The notes under the pieces were generated by a model. The model had not been told where the DNA came from. It ran no database searches and saw nothing but the letters and a program-made list of their open reading frames with translations. Positions 1 through 9,300 of a stretch of DNA of 64,000 nucleotides are shown here, in pieces (position 1 is the first letter of the stretch; each line of letters begins with the position of its first letter). The position numbers and the translations under genes were made by a program. This DNA is from Bordetella bronchialis (GTDB taxonomy: Bacteria > Pseudomonadota > Gammaproteobacteria > Burkholderiales > Burkholderiaceae_B): the NCBI RefSeq assembly GCF_001676705.1, contig NZ_CP016170.1:3100001-3164000 (forward strand). Reading direction: 5' to 3'.

Positions 1-621
1 GTGGTGTCGATGGCGGGACTGGTGCAGATCATCCCGCTGTTCTACCAGCATTCGACCACCGAGGCCGAAGCGGGCGTGGAGCCCTACTCCCCGCTGCGCC
101 TGATGGGCCGCGATATCTATATCCGCGAGGGCTGTGTCAGCTGCCATTCCCAGCAGGTGCGCATGCTGCAATCGGAGGTCCAGCGCTACGGCTCGTACTC
201 CACCGCCGGCGAGTCGGTCTTCGACCATCCCTTCCTGTGGGGTTCCAAGCGCACCGGGCCCGACCTGGCGCGCGTGGGCGGACGCTATTCCGATGCCTGG
301 CAGCGCGAGCACCTGCGCGATCCCCGCGCGGTCGTTCCCGAGTCCAATATGCCCGCCTATCCCTGGCTGCGGTCCGCGCCGCTGGCGGGGCAGAACGTCG
401 GCGACCGCATGCGCGCCCTGCGCCGGCTGGGCGTGCCCTATTCCGACAAGGACATCGCCGACGCGCCGCGGGCCCTGGCGGGCAAGACCGAGGAAGACGC
501 CCTGGTGGCCTACCTGCAGGGCCTGGGCCTGGAGGCGCGCAAGGGCGCCGCCACGCCGCGCGGCGCGGCGCCGGTTGCCGGAGCGGCCGCAGCGGCCACG
601 CCATCCTCCACCGGAAACTGA
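1..621 (+). CDS. ccoO: cbb3-type cytochrome c oxidase subunit II, 5' end missing
   Basis: Membrane-anchored mono-heme c subunit of the high-affinity cbb3 terminal oxidase; passes electrons from CcoP to the CcoN catalytic subunit. The heme-binding motif CVSCH lies at residues 45-49 of the visible part, followed by the family-typical stretches [18 protein letters not shown] and [13 protein letters not shown], whose Met is the likely axial ligand. Family members begin with about 20 more residues that form the transmembrane anchor, so the true start is upstream of the window and the GTG at base 1 is probably internal. An Ala-rich tail of about 30 residues ends the protein. It is followed after 3 nt by ccoQ. 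Confidence 0.96.
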   Translation: MVSMAGLVQIIPLFYQHSTTEAEAGVEPYSPLRLMGRDIYIREGCVSCHSQQVRMLQSEVQRYGSYSTAGESVFDHPFLWGSKRTGPDLARVGGRYSDAWQREHLRDPRAVVPESNMPAYPWLRSAPLAGQNVGDRMRALRRLGVPYSDKDIADAPRALAGKTEEDALVAYLQGLGLEARKGAATPRGAAPVAGAAAAATPSSTGN

Positions 622-624
622 ATC

Positions 625-801
625 ATGGCCTATCTGACCGCCATCGTTACCGCCATTTCCATGGCCACCTTCCTGGGCATCATCGCGTGGGCCTGGTCCA
701 AGGGGCGCCAGCCGGCGAACCGGGCGTCCGCCCTGCTCCCCTTCGCCCTGCCCGACGAATCCATCGCCCGGGACGCCCGCAAAGGAAACCCGCATGAGTG
801 A
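625..801 (+). CDS. ccoQ: cbb3-type cytochrome oxidase small subunit CcoQ/FixQ
   Basis: A 58-residue protein starting MAYLTAIVTAISMATFLGII: one N-terminal transmembrane helix followed by AWAWSKGRQPANRAS and a short polar cytoplasmic tail, the standard CcoQ layout. CcoQ stabilises the oxidase, in particular the binding of CcoP to the CcoNO core. It lies in the invariant ccoO-ccoQ-ccoP order, and its last 8 bases overlap the start of ccoP, which points to translational coupling. Identification rests on size, topology and position because the family is poorly conserved in sequence. Confidence 0.9.
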   Translation: MAYLTAIVTAISMATFLGIIAWAWSKGRQPANRASALLPFALPDESIARDARKGNPHE

Positions 802-1789
802 CTTCATCGCCCCTTTCTGGGGCTACTTCGTCGGCATCGTCGCCATGGGCGGCATCGTCTGGTGCGTATGGCTGCTGTTCACCCAGCGCCGCTGGCTGGG
901 CAGCGCCCCGGCCAACGAGGCGCCCGACACCGGCCATGTCTGGGACGGCGACCTGACCGAGCTGAACAACCCCGTACCGCGCTGGTGGACCGTCATGTAC
1001 CTGCTGCTGTGTGTGTTCGCGGTGGGCTACCTGGTACTTTTTCCGGGGCTGGGACATTACGCCGGCACCCTGCGCTACACCAGCGCGGACGACCTGATGC
1101 GCCAGCAGGCCGCGCAGGAAGCCGCCACGCGGCCCTTGTACGCCCGCTATGAAGCAATGCCGGTGCCGGCCATCGCCCGCGATGCCCAGGCGCTGGAAAT
1201 CGGCCAGCGCCTGTTCCTGGCCAATTGCGCGCAGTGCCACGGCTCCGACGCCAGGGGCGCGCCGGGCTTCCCCAACCTGACCGACGGCGACTGGCTGTAT
1301 GGCGGCTCGCCCGAGGCCATCCTGCAAACCATCACCCATGGCCGGCACGGTGTCATGCCGGCCTGGAGCGGCGTGATCGATGCCCGCACGGCCTCGGATA
1401 TCGCCGACTACGTGCGGTCCTTGTCCGGCCTGGGCGGGGACCGCTCACGGGTGTTCAGCGGCAAGGAGGCCTACGGCACCTACTGCGTGGCTTGCCACGG
1501 CGAGGACGCCAAGGGCAACCAGGCGCTGGGCGCGCCCAACCTGACGGACGACGTGTGGCTGTACGGCGGCTCGCAGCGCGCCATCGAGACCACCATCCTG
1601 AACGGCCGCGACAGCCGCATGCCGGCGCAGGACGGCATCCTGACCCCGGCCCAGATCCGCATCCTGACGGCCTGGGTCTGGCGGCAGTCCCATCCCGACG
1701 ATGCCGCCGCGCGCGCCGGCCCGCCCGCCGCCGCCGCACCGGCCGGCAAGGCGGAGGCGCCGGCCGCCGTCTCGCTGAACGCGCCATGA
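794..1789 (+). CDS. ccoP: cbb3-type cytochrome c oxidase subunit III (di-heme)
   Basis: 331-residue di-heme cytochrome c subunit, the electron entry point of the cbb3 oxidase. An N-terminal membrane helix (about residues 8-30) is followed by a charged loop with the motif GHVWDGDLTELNNPVPRWW, a second helix near 75-95, and two periplasmic cytochrome domains with CAQCH at 145-149 and CVACH at 231-235. Each domain repeats the pattern PNLTDxxWLYGGS. The C-terminus carries an Ala/Pro-rich tail of about 35 residues. Its stop codon overlaps the start of ccoG in an ATGA, so the oxidase and its assembly factor are translationally coupled. Confidence 0.97.
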   Translation: MSDFIAPFWGYFVGIVAMGGIVWCVWLLFTQRRWLGSAPANEAPDTGHVWDGDLTELNNPVPRWWTVMYLLLCVFAVGYLVLFPGLGHYAGTLRYTSADDLMRQQAAQEAATRPLYARYEAMPVPAIARDAQALEIGQRLFLANCAQCHGSDARGAPGFPNLTDGDWLYGGSPEAILQTITHGRHGVMPAWSGVIDARTASDIADYVRSLSGLGGDRSRVFSGKEAYGTYCVACHGEDAKGNQALGAPNLTDDVWLYGGSQRAIETTILNGRDSRMPAQDGILTPAQIRILTAWVWRQSHPDDAAARAGPPAAAAPAGKAEAPAAVSLNAP

Positions 1790-3165
1790 ACACGGTCGAC
1801 GCCAAGATCTACGCCCGCTCCGTCCGCGGCACCTTTGCCACCTGGCGCGTCGTCTTCGTTTTCCTGACGCAGGCCCTGTTCTACGGCCTGCCCTGGCTGC
1901 AATGGGACGGCCGGCAGGCCGTGCTGTTCGACCTGGGCGCGCGCCGCTTCTACCTGTTCGGCCTGGTGCTCTGGCCGCAGGATATGGTCTACCTGGCGGT
2001 CCTGCTGGTCATTTCCGCGCTGGCCCTGTTCCTGTTCACGGCCCTGGCCGGCCGGCTGTTCTGCGGCTACGCCTGTCCGCAAACCGTGTACTCCGAGATC
2101 TTCGCCTGGATAGAACGCAGGATCGAAGGCGACCGCGCGGCGCGCCTGCGCCTGGACCAGGGGCCATGGACCGCGCGCAAGCTGCGGCTCAAGGCCGCCA
2201 AGCACCTGCTATGGCTGGGCATCGCCTGGTGGACGGGCAGTACCTTCATCGGCTACTTCGCGCCCATCCGCCAGCTGGCGCACGATCTGTTCGCCCTGCA
2301 GCTGGGTCCCTGGCAATGGTTCTGGATCGTCTTCTACAGCCTGGCCACGTGGGGCAACGCCGGCTTCCTGCGGGAATCCGTATGCAAGTACATGTGCCCG
2401 TACGCGCGCTTCCAGAGCGTCATGGTCGACCGCGACACCTTCGTGGTGACCTACGACAAGGGGCGCGGCGAACCGCGCGGCGGCCGCTCCCGCCATGCGG
2501 ACCGCGCGGCCCTGGGCGTGGGCGATTGCGTCGATTGCCACTGGTGCGTGCAGGTCTGTCCCACCGGCATCGACATCCGCAACGGCCTGCAGTACCTGTG
2601 CATAGGCTGCGGGGCATGCGTCGACGCCTGCAACGACGTCATGAAGAAAATGGATTACGCACCCGGCCTGATCCGCTATGCGTCCGAGCGCGCCGTCAGC
2701 GCGGGCCTGACGCGCGGGGCCGCCCTGCGCAGGCTGCTGCGTCCGCGCACGCTGGTGTACGGCACGCTGCTGGCCGCGCTGTCCGCCGGCCTGATGACGG
2801 CCTTGTGGCTGCGTCCCGTGCTGCGCATGGACGTCATCCGCGACCGCGGTGCGCTGGGACGGGAGGTGGCGGGCGGCATGATCGAAAACGTCTATCGCCT
2901 GCAGTTCATCAACACCTCCGGGGCGCCGCTGGACATCGCGCTTTCCGCCCACGGACTGGACGGCCTGGCCATGGCCCTGCCCGCCGGCGGCGCGACGGTC
3001 CGGGTGGATGCGCTGGACAACAAGGTGGTCGCCGCCGTGGCGCGCGCGCCGGCGGCCGGCGCCGCCCCCGGCGCCCACCGCATCGTCATCCATGCCACGG
3101 CCGCGCGCGCGGACGGCGGCATGCTAGAGACCGACGAACCCGCCAGCTTCTTCATCCCCGAATAG
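1786..3165 (+). CDS. ccoG: cytochrome oxidase accessory protein CcoG (4Fe-4S, RdxA/FixG family)
   Basis: 459-residue polytopic membrane protein needed for cbb3 oxidase biogenesis; members reduce Cu(II) to Cu(I) for delivery to the oxidase. Visible are about five hydrophobic helices, membrane cysteine motifs CGYACP and CKYMCP, and two ferredoxin clusters, CVDCHWCVQVCP beginning at residue 248 and CIGCGACVDAC beginning at 272. The last 150 residues form the periplasmic Ig-like domain of the family. I chose the ATG at 1786 because it overlaps the ccoP stop as ATGA and gives the normal MNTVDAKIYARSVRGTF start; the frame stays open further upstream only as a shadow of ccoP. Confidence 0.95.
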   Translation: MNTVDAKIYARSVRGTFATWRVVFVFLTQALFYGLPWLQWDGRQAVLFDLGARRFYLFGLVLWPQDMVYLAVLLVISALALFLFTALAGRLFCGYACPQTVYSEIFAWIERRIEGDRAARLRLDQGPWTARKLRLKAAKHLLWLGIAWWTGSTFIGYFAPIRQLAHDLFALQLGPWQWFWIVFYSLATWGNAGFLRESVCKYMCPYARFQSVMVDRDTFVVTYDKGRGEPRGGRSRHADRAALGVGDCVDCHWCVQVCPTGIDIRNGLQYLCIGCGACVDACNDVMKKMDYAPGLIRYASERAVSAGLTRGAALRRLLRPRTLVYGTLLAALSAGLMTALWLRPVLRMDVIRDRGALGREVAGGMIENVYRLQFINTSGAPLDIALSAHGLDGLAMALPAGGATVRVDALDNKVVAAVARAPAAGAAPGAHRIVIHATAARADGGMLETDEPASFFIPE

Positions 3166-3202
3166 CCCGCCGGCTCTCTCGCGGCCCCGCACCGGACCTG
3201 CC

Positions 3203-3451
3203 ATGAACGATCATTCCGCCTCTTCCCGCCCCTGGTACCGCGAACCGTGGCCCTGGATACTCATGGCCGGCCCCGCGGCGGCGCTGGCGGCCTGCATCGT
3301 GACCGTCTACCTGGCAACGGTGCGCCATGCCGACCCGCCCATTACCGAAGGGGCGACGCGCGAAGGCCTGGTGGTGCGCCGCATCGCGGCGCCGATCCCG
3401 CCCGCGTCCCCGCCCACGAAAATCGAAGCGGACCGCCAGGCCGGGGGATAG
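3203..3451 (+). CDS. short FixH/CcoH-like membrane protein
   Basis: 82 residues. The segment RPWYREPWPWILMAGPAAALAACIVTVYLA matches the N-terminal membrane anchor of the FixH/CcoH family (YREPWPWLLM is characteristic), which assists copper delivery and assembly of cbb3 oxidase. Ordinary FixH proteins carry a further periplasmic domain of about 100 residues; here only some 45 residues follow the helix and the usual DDYYKxG motif is replaced by ITEGATREGLVV. It lies 37 nt downstream of ccoG on the same strand. It may be a reduced form or a degenerate copy. The family assignment rests on the anchor and on position. Confidence 0.75.
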   Translation: MNDHSASSRPWYREPWPWILMAGPAAALAACIVTVYLATVRHADPPITEGATREGLVVRRIAAPIPPASPPTKIEADRQAGG

Positions 3452-3466
3452 GGCCGGGACCGCCTG

Positions 3467-4114
3467 CTACATCAGCAAGCCGTTTTCGGCGGCGTAGCGG
3501 GCCAGTTCGGCGTTGCTGCGCACGCCCATCTTTTCCAGGATGCGGGCGCGGTAGGTGGTGACCGTCTTGGGACTGAGATGCAGGACTTCCGCGATGCGCG
3601 CCAGGCTCTCGCCCTTGGCGATCATTTTCAGGACTTCCAGCTCGCGATTGGACAGCGATTCATGCGTGGCCGTGCCCGCGCCACCCATCATCATGGCGAA
3701 GCGCTCCATCAGCGAAGGGCTGACGTACTTGCCGCCGGCGGCCGCCTTGCGCACGGCCTCGATCAGCGTGGCGGTGGGGCTGTCCTTGGTCAGATAGCCG
3801 GCGGCGCCCAGTTTCAGGGCCCGCACGGCGTAGATGTCCTCGGCGTAGGTGCTCAGGACGAGCACGGCCAATGCGGGGCGCTCGGCCCGCAGGGACTGCA
3901 GCAGGTGCAGCCCGTTCTTGCCCGGCATCGCGATGTCGATCAGGGCAACGTCGAAGTCCTGCTCGCGCACGCGCTCCAGGGCCTGCGCGGCGTTCTCGGC
4001 TTCTCCGGTCACGCGGATATCGGTGGCCGAGCTCAGCATGAGGCGCACGCCGTTGCGCACCACGGTGTGGTCGTCCACCAGCAGGACGTCTATGAATTCA
4101 CCGGCCATCGACAT
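3467..4114 (-). CDS. LuxR/NarL-family response regulator
   Basis: 215-residue two-domain transcription factor. Residues 8-125 form a receiver domain: acidic pair VDDH near 14-16, phosphoacceptor Asp in VALIDIAMPGKNG near 59, and the conserved Lys in YLTKDSPT near 109. Residues 150-212 are a LuxR-type helix-turn-helix (LSNRELEVLKMIAKGESLARIAEVLHLSPKTVTTYRARILEKM). No sensor kinase lies near it in this window, so its partner must be elsewhere. It is 63 nt downstream of the universal stress protein gene on the same strand and may be co-transcribed with it. It converges on the ccoG region with a 15-nt gap. Confidence 0.9.
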   Translation of the reverse strand: MSMAGEFIDVLLVDDHTVVRNGVRLMLSSATDIRVTGEAENAAQALERVREQDFDVALIDIAMPGKNGLHLLQSLRAERPALAVLVLSTYAEDIYAVRALKLGAAGYLTKDSPTATLIEAVRKAAAGGKYVSPSLMERFAMMMGGAGTATHESLSNRELEVLKMIAKGESLARIAEVLHLSPKTVTTYRARILEKMGVRSNAELARYAAENGLLM

Positions 4115-4177
4115 TTCCCAGAAACAGGACGTCGATTTTAACGCCGGGCGGCGCGGGGTTGCCGCGCCGGCAAACGC

Positions 4178-4651
4178 CTACCTGCCTGCCGCGGACGCGC
4201 GCTCTTCGTGATGCGGCACCAGCATGACGGGGCAACTGGACAAGCGGACGAAGGTTTCGGCCACACTGCCCAGCACCAGCCGCTGGAAGCCACGACGGCC
4301 GTGCGTGCCCATGACCACAAGGTCCACGCCGGCATCGCCGGCGGCGGCCCGCAGTTGTTCGGCGATGGTCCCGCTGAGCGCGCCCGCGTCCACCATTTTG
4401 ACTTCCCCCGCCACGCCCGCATCCCGGAACTTGGCCTGGACCTTGTTCAGCACGGTTTGCGCTTCGCTCACCATGGACTCATGGAAAGGCTCCACGTCGA
4501 TGAAGGCGGACGAATAAATCGAGCTGGGATATTCGACGATATAGACGGCCAGCAGCTTGGCATGCTCGGATTTCGCCAGCGAAATGGCATGGTCCAGCGC
4601 GCGCTCGGCCGTGATGCTGCCATCGACGGCAACCAGGATGTGTCGGTACAT
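4178..4651 (-). CDS. universal stress protein (UspA family)
   Basis: 157-residue single-domain Usp. The N-terminus MYRHILVAVDGSITAERAL and the C-terminal VVMGTHGRRGFQRLVLGSVAETFVRLSSCPVMLV contain the GxxG-9x-GS(V) ATP-binding signature, so this is an ATP-binding type. I chose the ATG at 4651 because AAGGAG sits 6-7 nt upstream in the mRNA; an in-frame ATG at 4678 lacks such a site. An FNR/Anr-like box lies about 54 nt upstream of this start, which suggests induction at low oxygen, in keeping with the neighbouring cbb3 oxidase genes. Confidence 0.92.
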   Translation of the reverse strand: MYRHILVAVDGSITAERALDHAISLAKSEHAKLLAVYIVEYPSSIYSSAFIDVEPFHESMVSEAQTVLNKVQAKFRDAGVAGEVKMVDAGALSGTIAEQLRAAAGDAGVDLVVMGTHGRRGFQRLVLGSVAETFVRLSSCPVMLVPHHEERASAAGR

Positions 4652-4704
4652 GGCGCTCTCCTTGGGACGATGAGGCACTGTATCGGTGGCGCGGCCCGGT
4701 GGCC

Positions 4705-4718
4705 TTGATATGCGTCAA
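4705..4718 (-). promoter_or_regulatory. FNR/Anr-like box upstream of the universal stress gene
   Basis: TTGATATGCGTCAA matches the FNR/Anr consensus TTGAT-N4-ATCAA in 9 of 10 informative positions. It lies 54-67 nt upstream of the usp start codon, compatible with a class II activator site near -40 if the leader is short. Usp genes under Anr/FNR control are known in pseudomonads; binding here is inferred from sequence alone. Confidence 0.55.
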
Positions 4719-4742
4719 CGGAAACCGCGGTCGCCGCGCGCT

Positions 4743-4780
4743 GGTCCCTTGCCGCCCCTTGCCGCCCCTTGCCGCCCCGT
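4743..4780. repeat. tandem 10-bp repeat (CCCTTGCCGC)
   Basis: Just beyond the stop codon of the outer-membrane channel gene the 10-bp unit CCCTTGCCGC occurs three times in a row with a degenerate fourth copy. It lies in the spacer between the efflux operon and the stress genes. No function is apparent. Confidence 0.7.
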
Positions 4781-4794
4781 CCTGCCCCTAGCCG

Positions 4795-6288
4795 CTATCG
4801 GGGCCCGCCGTCCGCCCGCGTCCCGGCTGTCGCCACCGCGTCGCCCGTGCTATCCCAGCCGCCGCCCAATGCCCGGAACACGCCGACGGCCGCGCGCGCC
4901 GAGTCGGCACGCACGCCGTCCAGGTTGTCGCGCGCCACCAGCAGTTGCCGGTCGGCATCCAGCACATCGGTCAGCGTAATGGCGCCGGCCTTGTATGCCT
5001 TTTCCGACAGGTCCCGGGCCCGCGTCAGCGCGTCGACCTCCGCGGCCAGTTCCTGGCGCCGCAGCCGGGATTGGTTCAACAGCGTGACCGCGTTCTCCAC
5101 GTCCTCGGCCGCCTTCAATACCGTCTGCCGATACTGGGCCAAGGCCTCGGCGTAGCCGCCCCTGGCCTGCCGGACTTCGGCATCGACCTTGCCGAAATCG
5201 AAAAGCCGCCAGCGCAGGCCCGCCGTTCCCAGGGGCTGGAAAGAGCGGTTGCGGAACAGGCCATTGGTGGTGATGCTGTCGAAGCCCAGCACGCCGGACA
5301 GCGTGAGCTTGGGGTAGTAATCGGAGATCGCCGCGCCGATGCGTTCGTTGGATGCCGCCAGGATGCGCTCGGCCGCGATCACGTCCGGCCGCCTGCGCAG
5401 GACATCGACCGGGCTGCCGGTATCGGTCATGGCCGGCAGCGACGGGATGTCTCCCTTGCCGTCCAGGATGCGGGCGTAGGTGCCCGGCTGCACGCCCAGC
5501 AGCACGTCCAGCCGGTTCAGCTGCGCCTCCAGCGCGATACGCAGCAGCGGCACGGTCGACCTGGCCTGGCTGAGCAGCGCCTCGGCCTGCGCGACCTCGC
5601 GGTCGTCGGCGGCCCCCAGTTGCCGCCTGAGCCTGACCAGGTCCAGCAGGCGGCTGTCGGTATCGATCTGGTCCAGGGCCACGGCCAGGCGGGACTGGAA
5701 GCCCCGCACCTGCACATACGCATCCGCGGCATCCGCCGCCACCGTCACCCGGGTGCCGATGCGCGCCGCTTCGGCGGCCTGGGCCTCCGCCAGGGCGGCC
5801 GCGGCGTTGCGGCGCAGGCCGCCGGCCAGGTCGATTTCCCAGGTCGCGGCCGCGCCCAGCGTGTATTCGCGCTGGTTCCTGTCGTAGCCGGGAAGCCCGC
5901 GGGCCAGGGTGCCCAGGGGGCTTTGCAGGCTTTGCCGCAAGGCCGTGGCCGAGGCGTTCGCATCCACCGTGGGCAGCAGCGCCGCGCCGGCGGCCTGCGC
6001 CGCCGCCCTTGCCTGGTCGACCCGCGCCAGGGCCGCGGCCAGGTCCAGGTTCTGCTCCAGCGCGCGCTGGACGACGGACACCAGCAAGGGATCGTCGAAT
6101 CCCTCCCACCAGCGATCCAGCGCGGGCGCCGCCCGGGATGCGGGCGTTCCGGCCGGCGCCTGCAAGGCTGTATGGAAAGGCGCCAGCGGGGTATCGGGCC
6201 GGGAATAGTCCGGCCCCACCGCGCAGCCGGCCAGGGCCACGGCCAGGGACAATCCGGCCAGCTTGCGGACATCGAGATATCGGTGCAT
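4795..6288 (-). CDS. outer-membrane efflux channel lipoprotein (OprM/NodT family)
   Basis: 497-residue TolC-type outer-membrane factor forming the exit duct of the tripartite efflux pump. A lipoprotein signal (MHRYLDVRKLAGLSLAVALAGC) places the acylated Cys at residue 22, followed by AVGPDYSRPD as in the OprM/NodT group. Two long helical repeats follow, each with the RRPDV / LRLRRQLGAAD style motifs of OEP domains. I chose the ATG at 6288 because GGAAG lies 5 nt upstream and the resulting signal peptide is ideal; in-frame starts at 6300 and 6465 are possible, the latter overlapping the pump gene. Third gene of the efflux operon, 16 nt after the pump stop. Confidence 0.93.
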   Translation of the reverse strand: MHRYLDVRKLAGLSLAVALAGCAVGPDYSRPDTPLAPFHTALQAPAGTPASRAAPALDRWWEGFDDPLLVSVVQRALEQNLDLAAALARVDQARAAAQAAGAALLPTVDANASATALRQSLQSPLGTLARGLPGYDRNQREYTLGAAATWEIDLAGGLRRNAAAALAEAQAAEAARIGTRVTVAADAADAYVQVRGFQSRLAVALDQIDTDSRLLDLVRLRRQLGAADDREVAQAEALLSQARSTVPLLRIALEAQLNRLDVLLGVQPGTYARILDGKGDIPSLPAMTDTGSPVDVLRRRPDVIAAERILAASNERIGAAISDYYPKLTLSGVLGFDSITTNGLFRNRSFQPLGTAGLRWRLFDFGKVDAEVRQARGGYAEALAQYRQTVLKAAEDVENAVTLLNQSRLRRQELAAEVDALTRARDLSEKAYKAGAITLTDVLDADRQLLVARDNLDGVRADSARAAVGVFRALGGGWDSTGDAVATAGTRADGGPR

Positions 6289-6304
6289 GAAGTCTTCCAT
6301 GATG

Positions 6305-9300
6305 CTATCGGACCTGAGGAATCGTCTTGTGGAGGGCGCGTTCGGCGGGCAGGCCGTCATGGCCGCCGGCGCCGCCGGACGCATCCGGGCCGGACGCAGC
6401 TGCCCCGGACGCAACCACGCCGGACGCAACCCCGCCGGACACATCCAAACCGGACGCGCGCTCATGCCGGGCGGGAGACGCCGAGCGGCCGCCGAAGCGT
6501 TGGATGAAGATGTAGAACGCCGGCGTGAACAGCAGGCCGAAGGCCGTCACGCCCAACATGCCGAAGAACACCGCCGTGCCCAGGGATTGGCGCATCTCCG
6601 CGCCCGCGCCGGTGGCCAGGGTCAAGGGCGCCACGCCCAGGATGAAGGCCAGGGACGTCATCAGGATGGGGCGCAGGCGGGTACGCGCCGCGTGCACGGC
6701 GCCCTCCACCGCCGAGACGCCCCGTTCGTCCTGGTGCTGCCGGGCGAACTCGACGATCAGGATGGCGTTCTTGGCGGCCAGCCCGATCAGCACGACGAAG
6801 CCGATCTGCGCCAGGATGTCGACGGGCAATCCCCTCATGGACAGGCCCGTCACCGACGCCAGGATGCACATCGGCACGATCAGGATGATGGCCAGCGGCA
6901 GCCGCCAGCTTTCATACTGCGCCACCAGCACCAGGAAGCAGAACAGCGCCGCCGCCGCGAACACCAGCGCGGTGGGCGTACCGCCCTGCTGCTGCTGGAA
7001 GGCGAGCTCCGTCCACTCGAAGTCCATGCCGCGCGGCAGCACCTCGCGGGCAAGCTGCTCCATGCGCCGCAGCGCAATGCCGGAGGCCACGCCGGGGGCG
7101 GCGGCGCCCTGCACTTCGGCCGCGGGATACAGGTTGTAGCGCGGCACCCGGTAAGGGATGGTCCTGTCCTCGATGGACGCGACCGTGCCGATCGGCACCA
7201 TGTCGCCCGCGTCGTTGCGGGCCTTCAATCGCGTGATGTCCTGGGCATTGCGGCGGAACTCGCCGTCGGCCTGGGCGATCACCTGGTAGGTACGGCCCAG
7301 ATAATTGAAGTCGTTGACATACTGCGATCCCAGGTAAAGCTGCAGTGTCGAGAACACATCCGTCGGTTTCAGTCCCACCTTCTCCGTCTTGACGCGGTCG
7401 ATGTCGGCGAAGATCGACGGCGAGCCCGCGTTGTACAGCGTGAAGACACCGGCCAGCGCGGGATCCTTGTTCGCCGCGGCGACCAGCTTCCTGGCGGCGT
7501 CCACCAGTGCCTGCGGTCCCAGGCCCGCACGGTCCTCGATCATCATCTTGAACCCGCCGGCGTTGCCCAGGCCCTGCACCGGCGGCGGCGGGATGGTCAG
7601 TACGTAGGCGTCCTTGATGACGGACAGGCGGCGGCGCAGGTCGGCCAGGACGGTGTTCGCGGTCATGCCGGGGACATCGTGGCTGTACAGCGAAGGCAGG
7701 CCGGTGAATACCGTGCCCGAGTTCGACGCCACGGTATTTGTGGTGGCGTCCAGCCCGACGAACGGCGCCACGTGCTCGATGCCCGGCGTGCCCAGCGCGA
7801 TATCGATCACCTGCCGCACGACTTTCTCCGTGCGGTCCAGCGAGGCGCCCGGCGGCAGTTGCACGATGGTGATGAGATAGCCCTGGTCCTGCTCCGGAAT
7901 GAAGCCCGTCGGCGTGCGCTCCAGCTGCAGGCCTGTCAGTCCGATCAAGCCCACATAGACCACCAGCACCAGGGCCAGCACCCGCGCCAGCCGCCGCGTC
8001 AGATGTCCATATCCCATGGACATGCGGTCGAAGCCCCGGTTGAACCGCGCGAAGCCCGCATCCAGCATGCGGCGCACCGCATTGCGCGGCCTGGCGGCCG
8101 TGTCGTGCTTTTTGAAGAGCACCGCGCACAGGGCCGGGCTCAGCGTCAGCGAGACGATGCACGAAATAATGGTGGAGGCCGCGATGGTGATCGCGAACTG
8201 CCGGAAGAAAATCCCGGCGATGCCGCTCAGGAAGGCCGCCGGGACGAACACCGCGCAAAGCGTCAGGGCGATGGAGATCAGCGCGCCGCCCACTTCGTCC
8301 ATGGTCCGGTGCGCCGCCTGGAACGGCGACATGCCGGCCTGGATATTGCGCTCGACGTTCTCGACCACGACGATGGCGTCGTCCACCACGATACCCACCG
8401 CCAGCACCAGGCCGAACAGCGACAGATTGTTCAGCGAGATCCCGCAGGCATACAGCACGATGAAGGAGCCGAGCAGCGAGATCGGGATGGCGACCACCGG
8501 CACGATGGTCGCGCGCCAGTTCTGCAGGAACAGGAACACCACCGCCACCACCAGGACGATGGCCTCCAGGATGGTGCGGATCACCTCGTCCACCGATTTG
8601 CCGATGAATACGGTGGGGTCGTAAATGATCTTGTAGTCGACCCCAGGCGGGAAATCCTTTGCCAGCGTCCGCATGGCGCCGAGCACGCTGTGCTCCACAT
8701 CCAGCGAATTGGCGCCCGGCTGGGCGTAGATCAACAGCGCCGCCGCATCGTTGCGGTCCATGAAGGCCGTCGATCCGTAGTCGGCCGCGCCCACCTCCAC
8801 CCTGCCGATATCCCGCACGCGGGTCACCCGGCCCTGTCCATCGGACTTGATGACGATGTCGGCGAACTCCTTGGGCGTGGTCAGCCGCCCCAGCACCTCG
8901 ACATTGATCTGGTAGGCCTCGGGCCGTGGCGTGGGCGGCTGGTTCAGCACGCCCGCCGACACCTGCAGGTTCTGCTGGCGCAGGGCCGCCAGGATTTCGC
9001 TGGCGTTCAGATTGTTGGCGGCCGCCTTGTCCGGATCGATCCAGATCCGCATGGCGTACTCGCGCCCGCCGACGAACTGCACGTCCCCCACGCCGGGAAT
9101 GCGCGCCAGCACGTCCTTGATATGCAGCGTCGCGTAATTCGACAGATAGAGCGTGTCCCGCGTGCTGTCGGGCGAAAACACATGCACCGCCAGCAGGATG
9201 CTGGGCGTGGCCTTGCGCACCTGCACCCCCAGCCGCTGTACGTCTTCCGGCAGGCGTTGCAGCGCGTTCTGCACGCGGTTCTGCGTCAGGTTCTGCGCCA

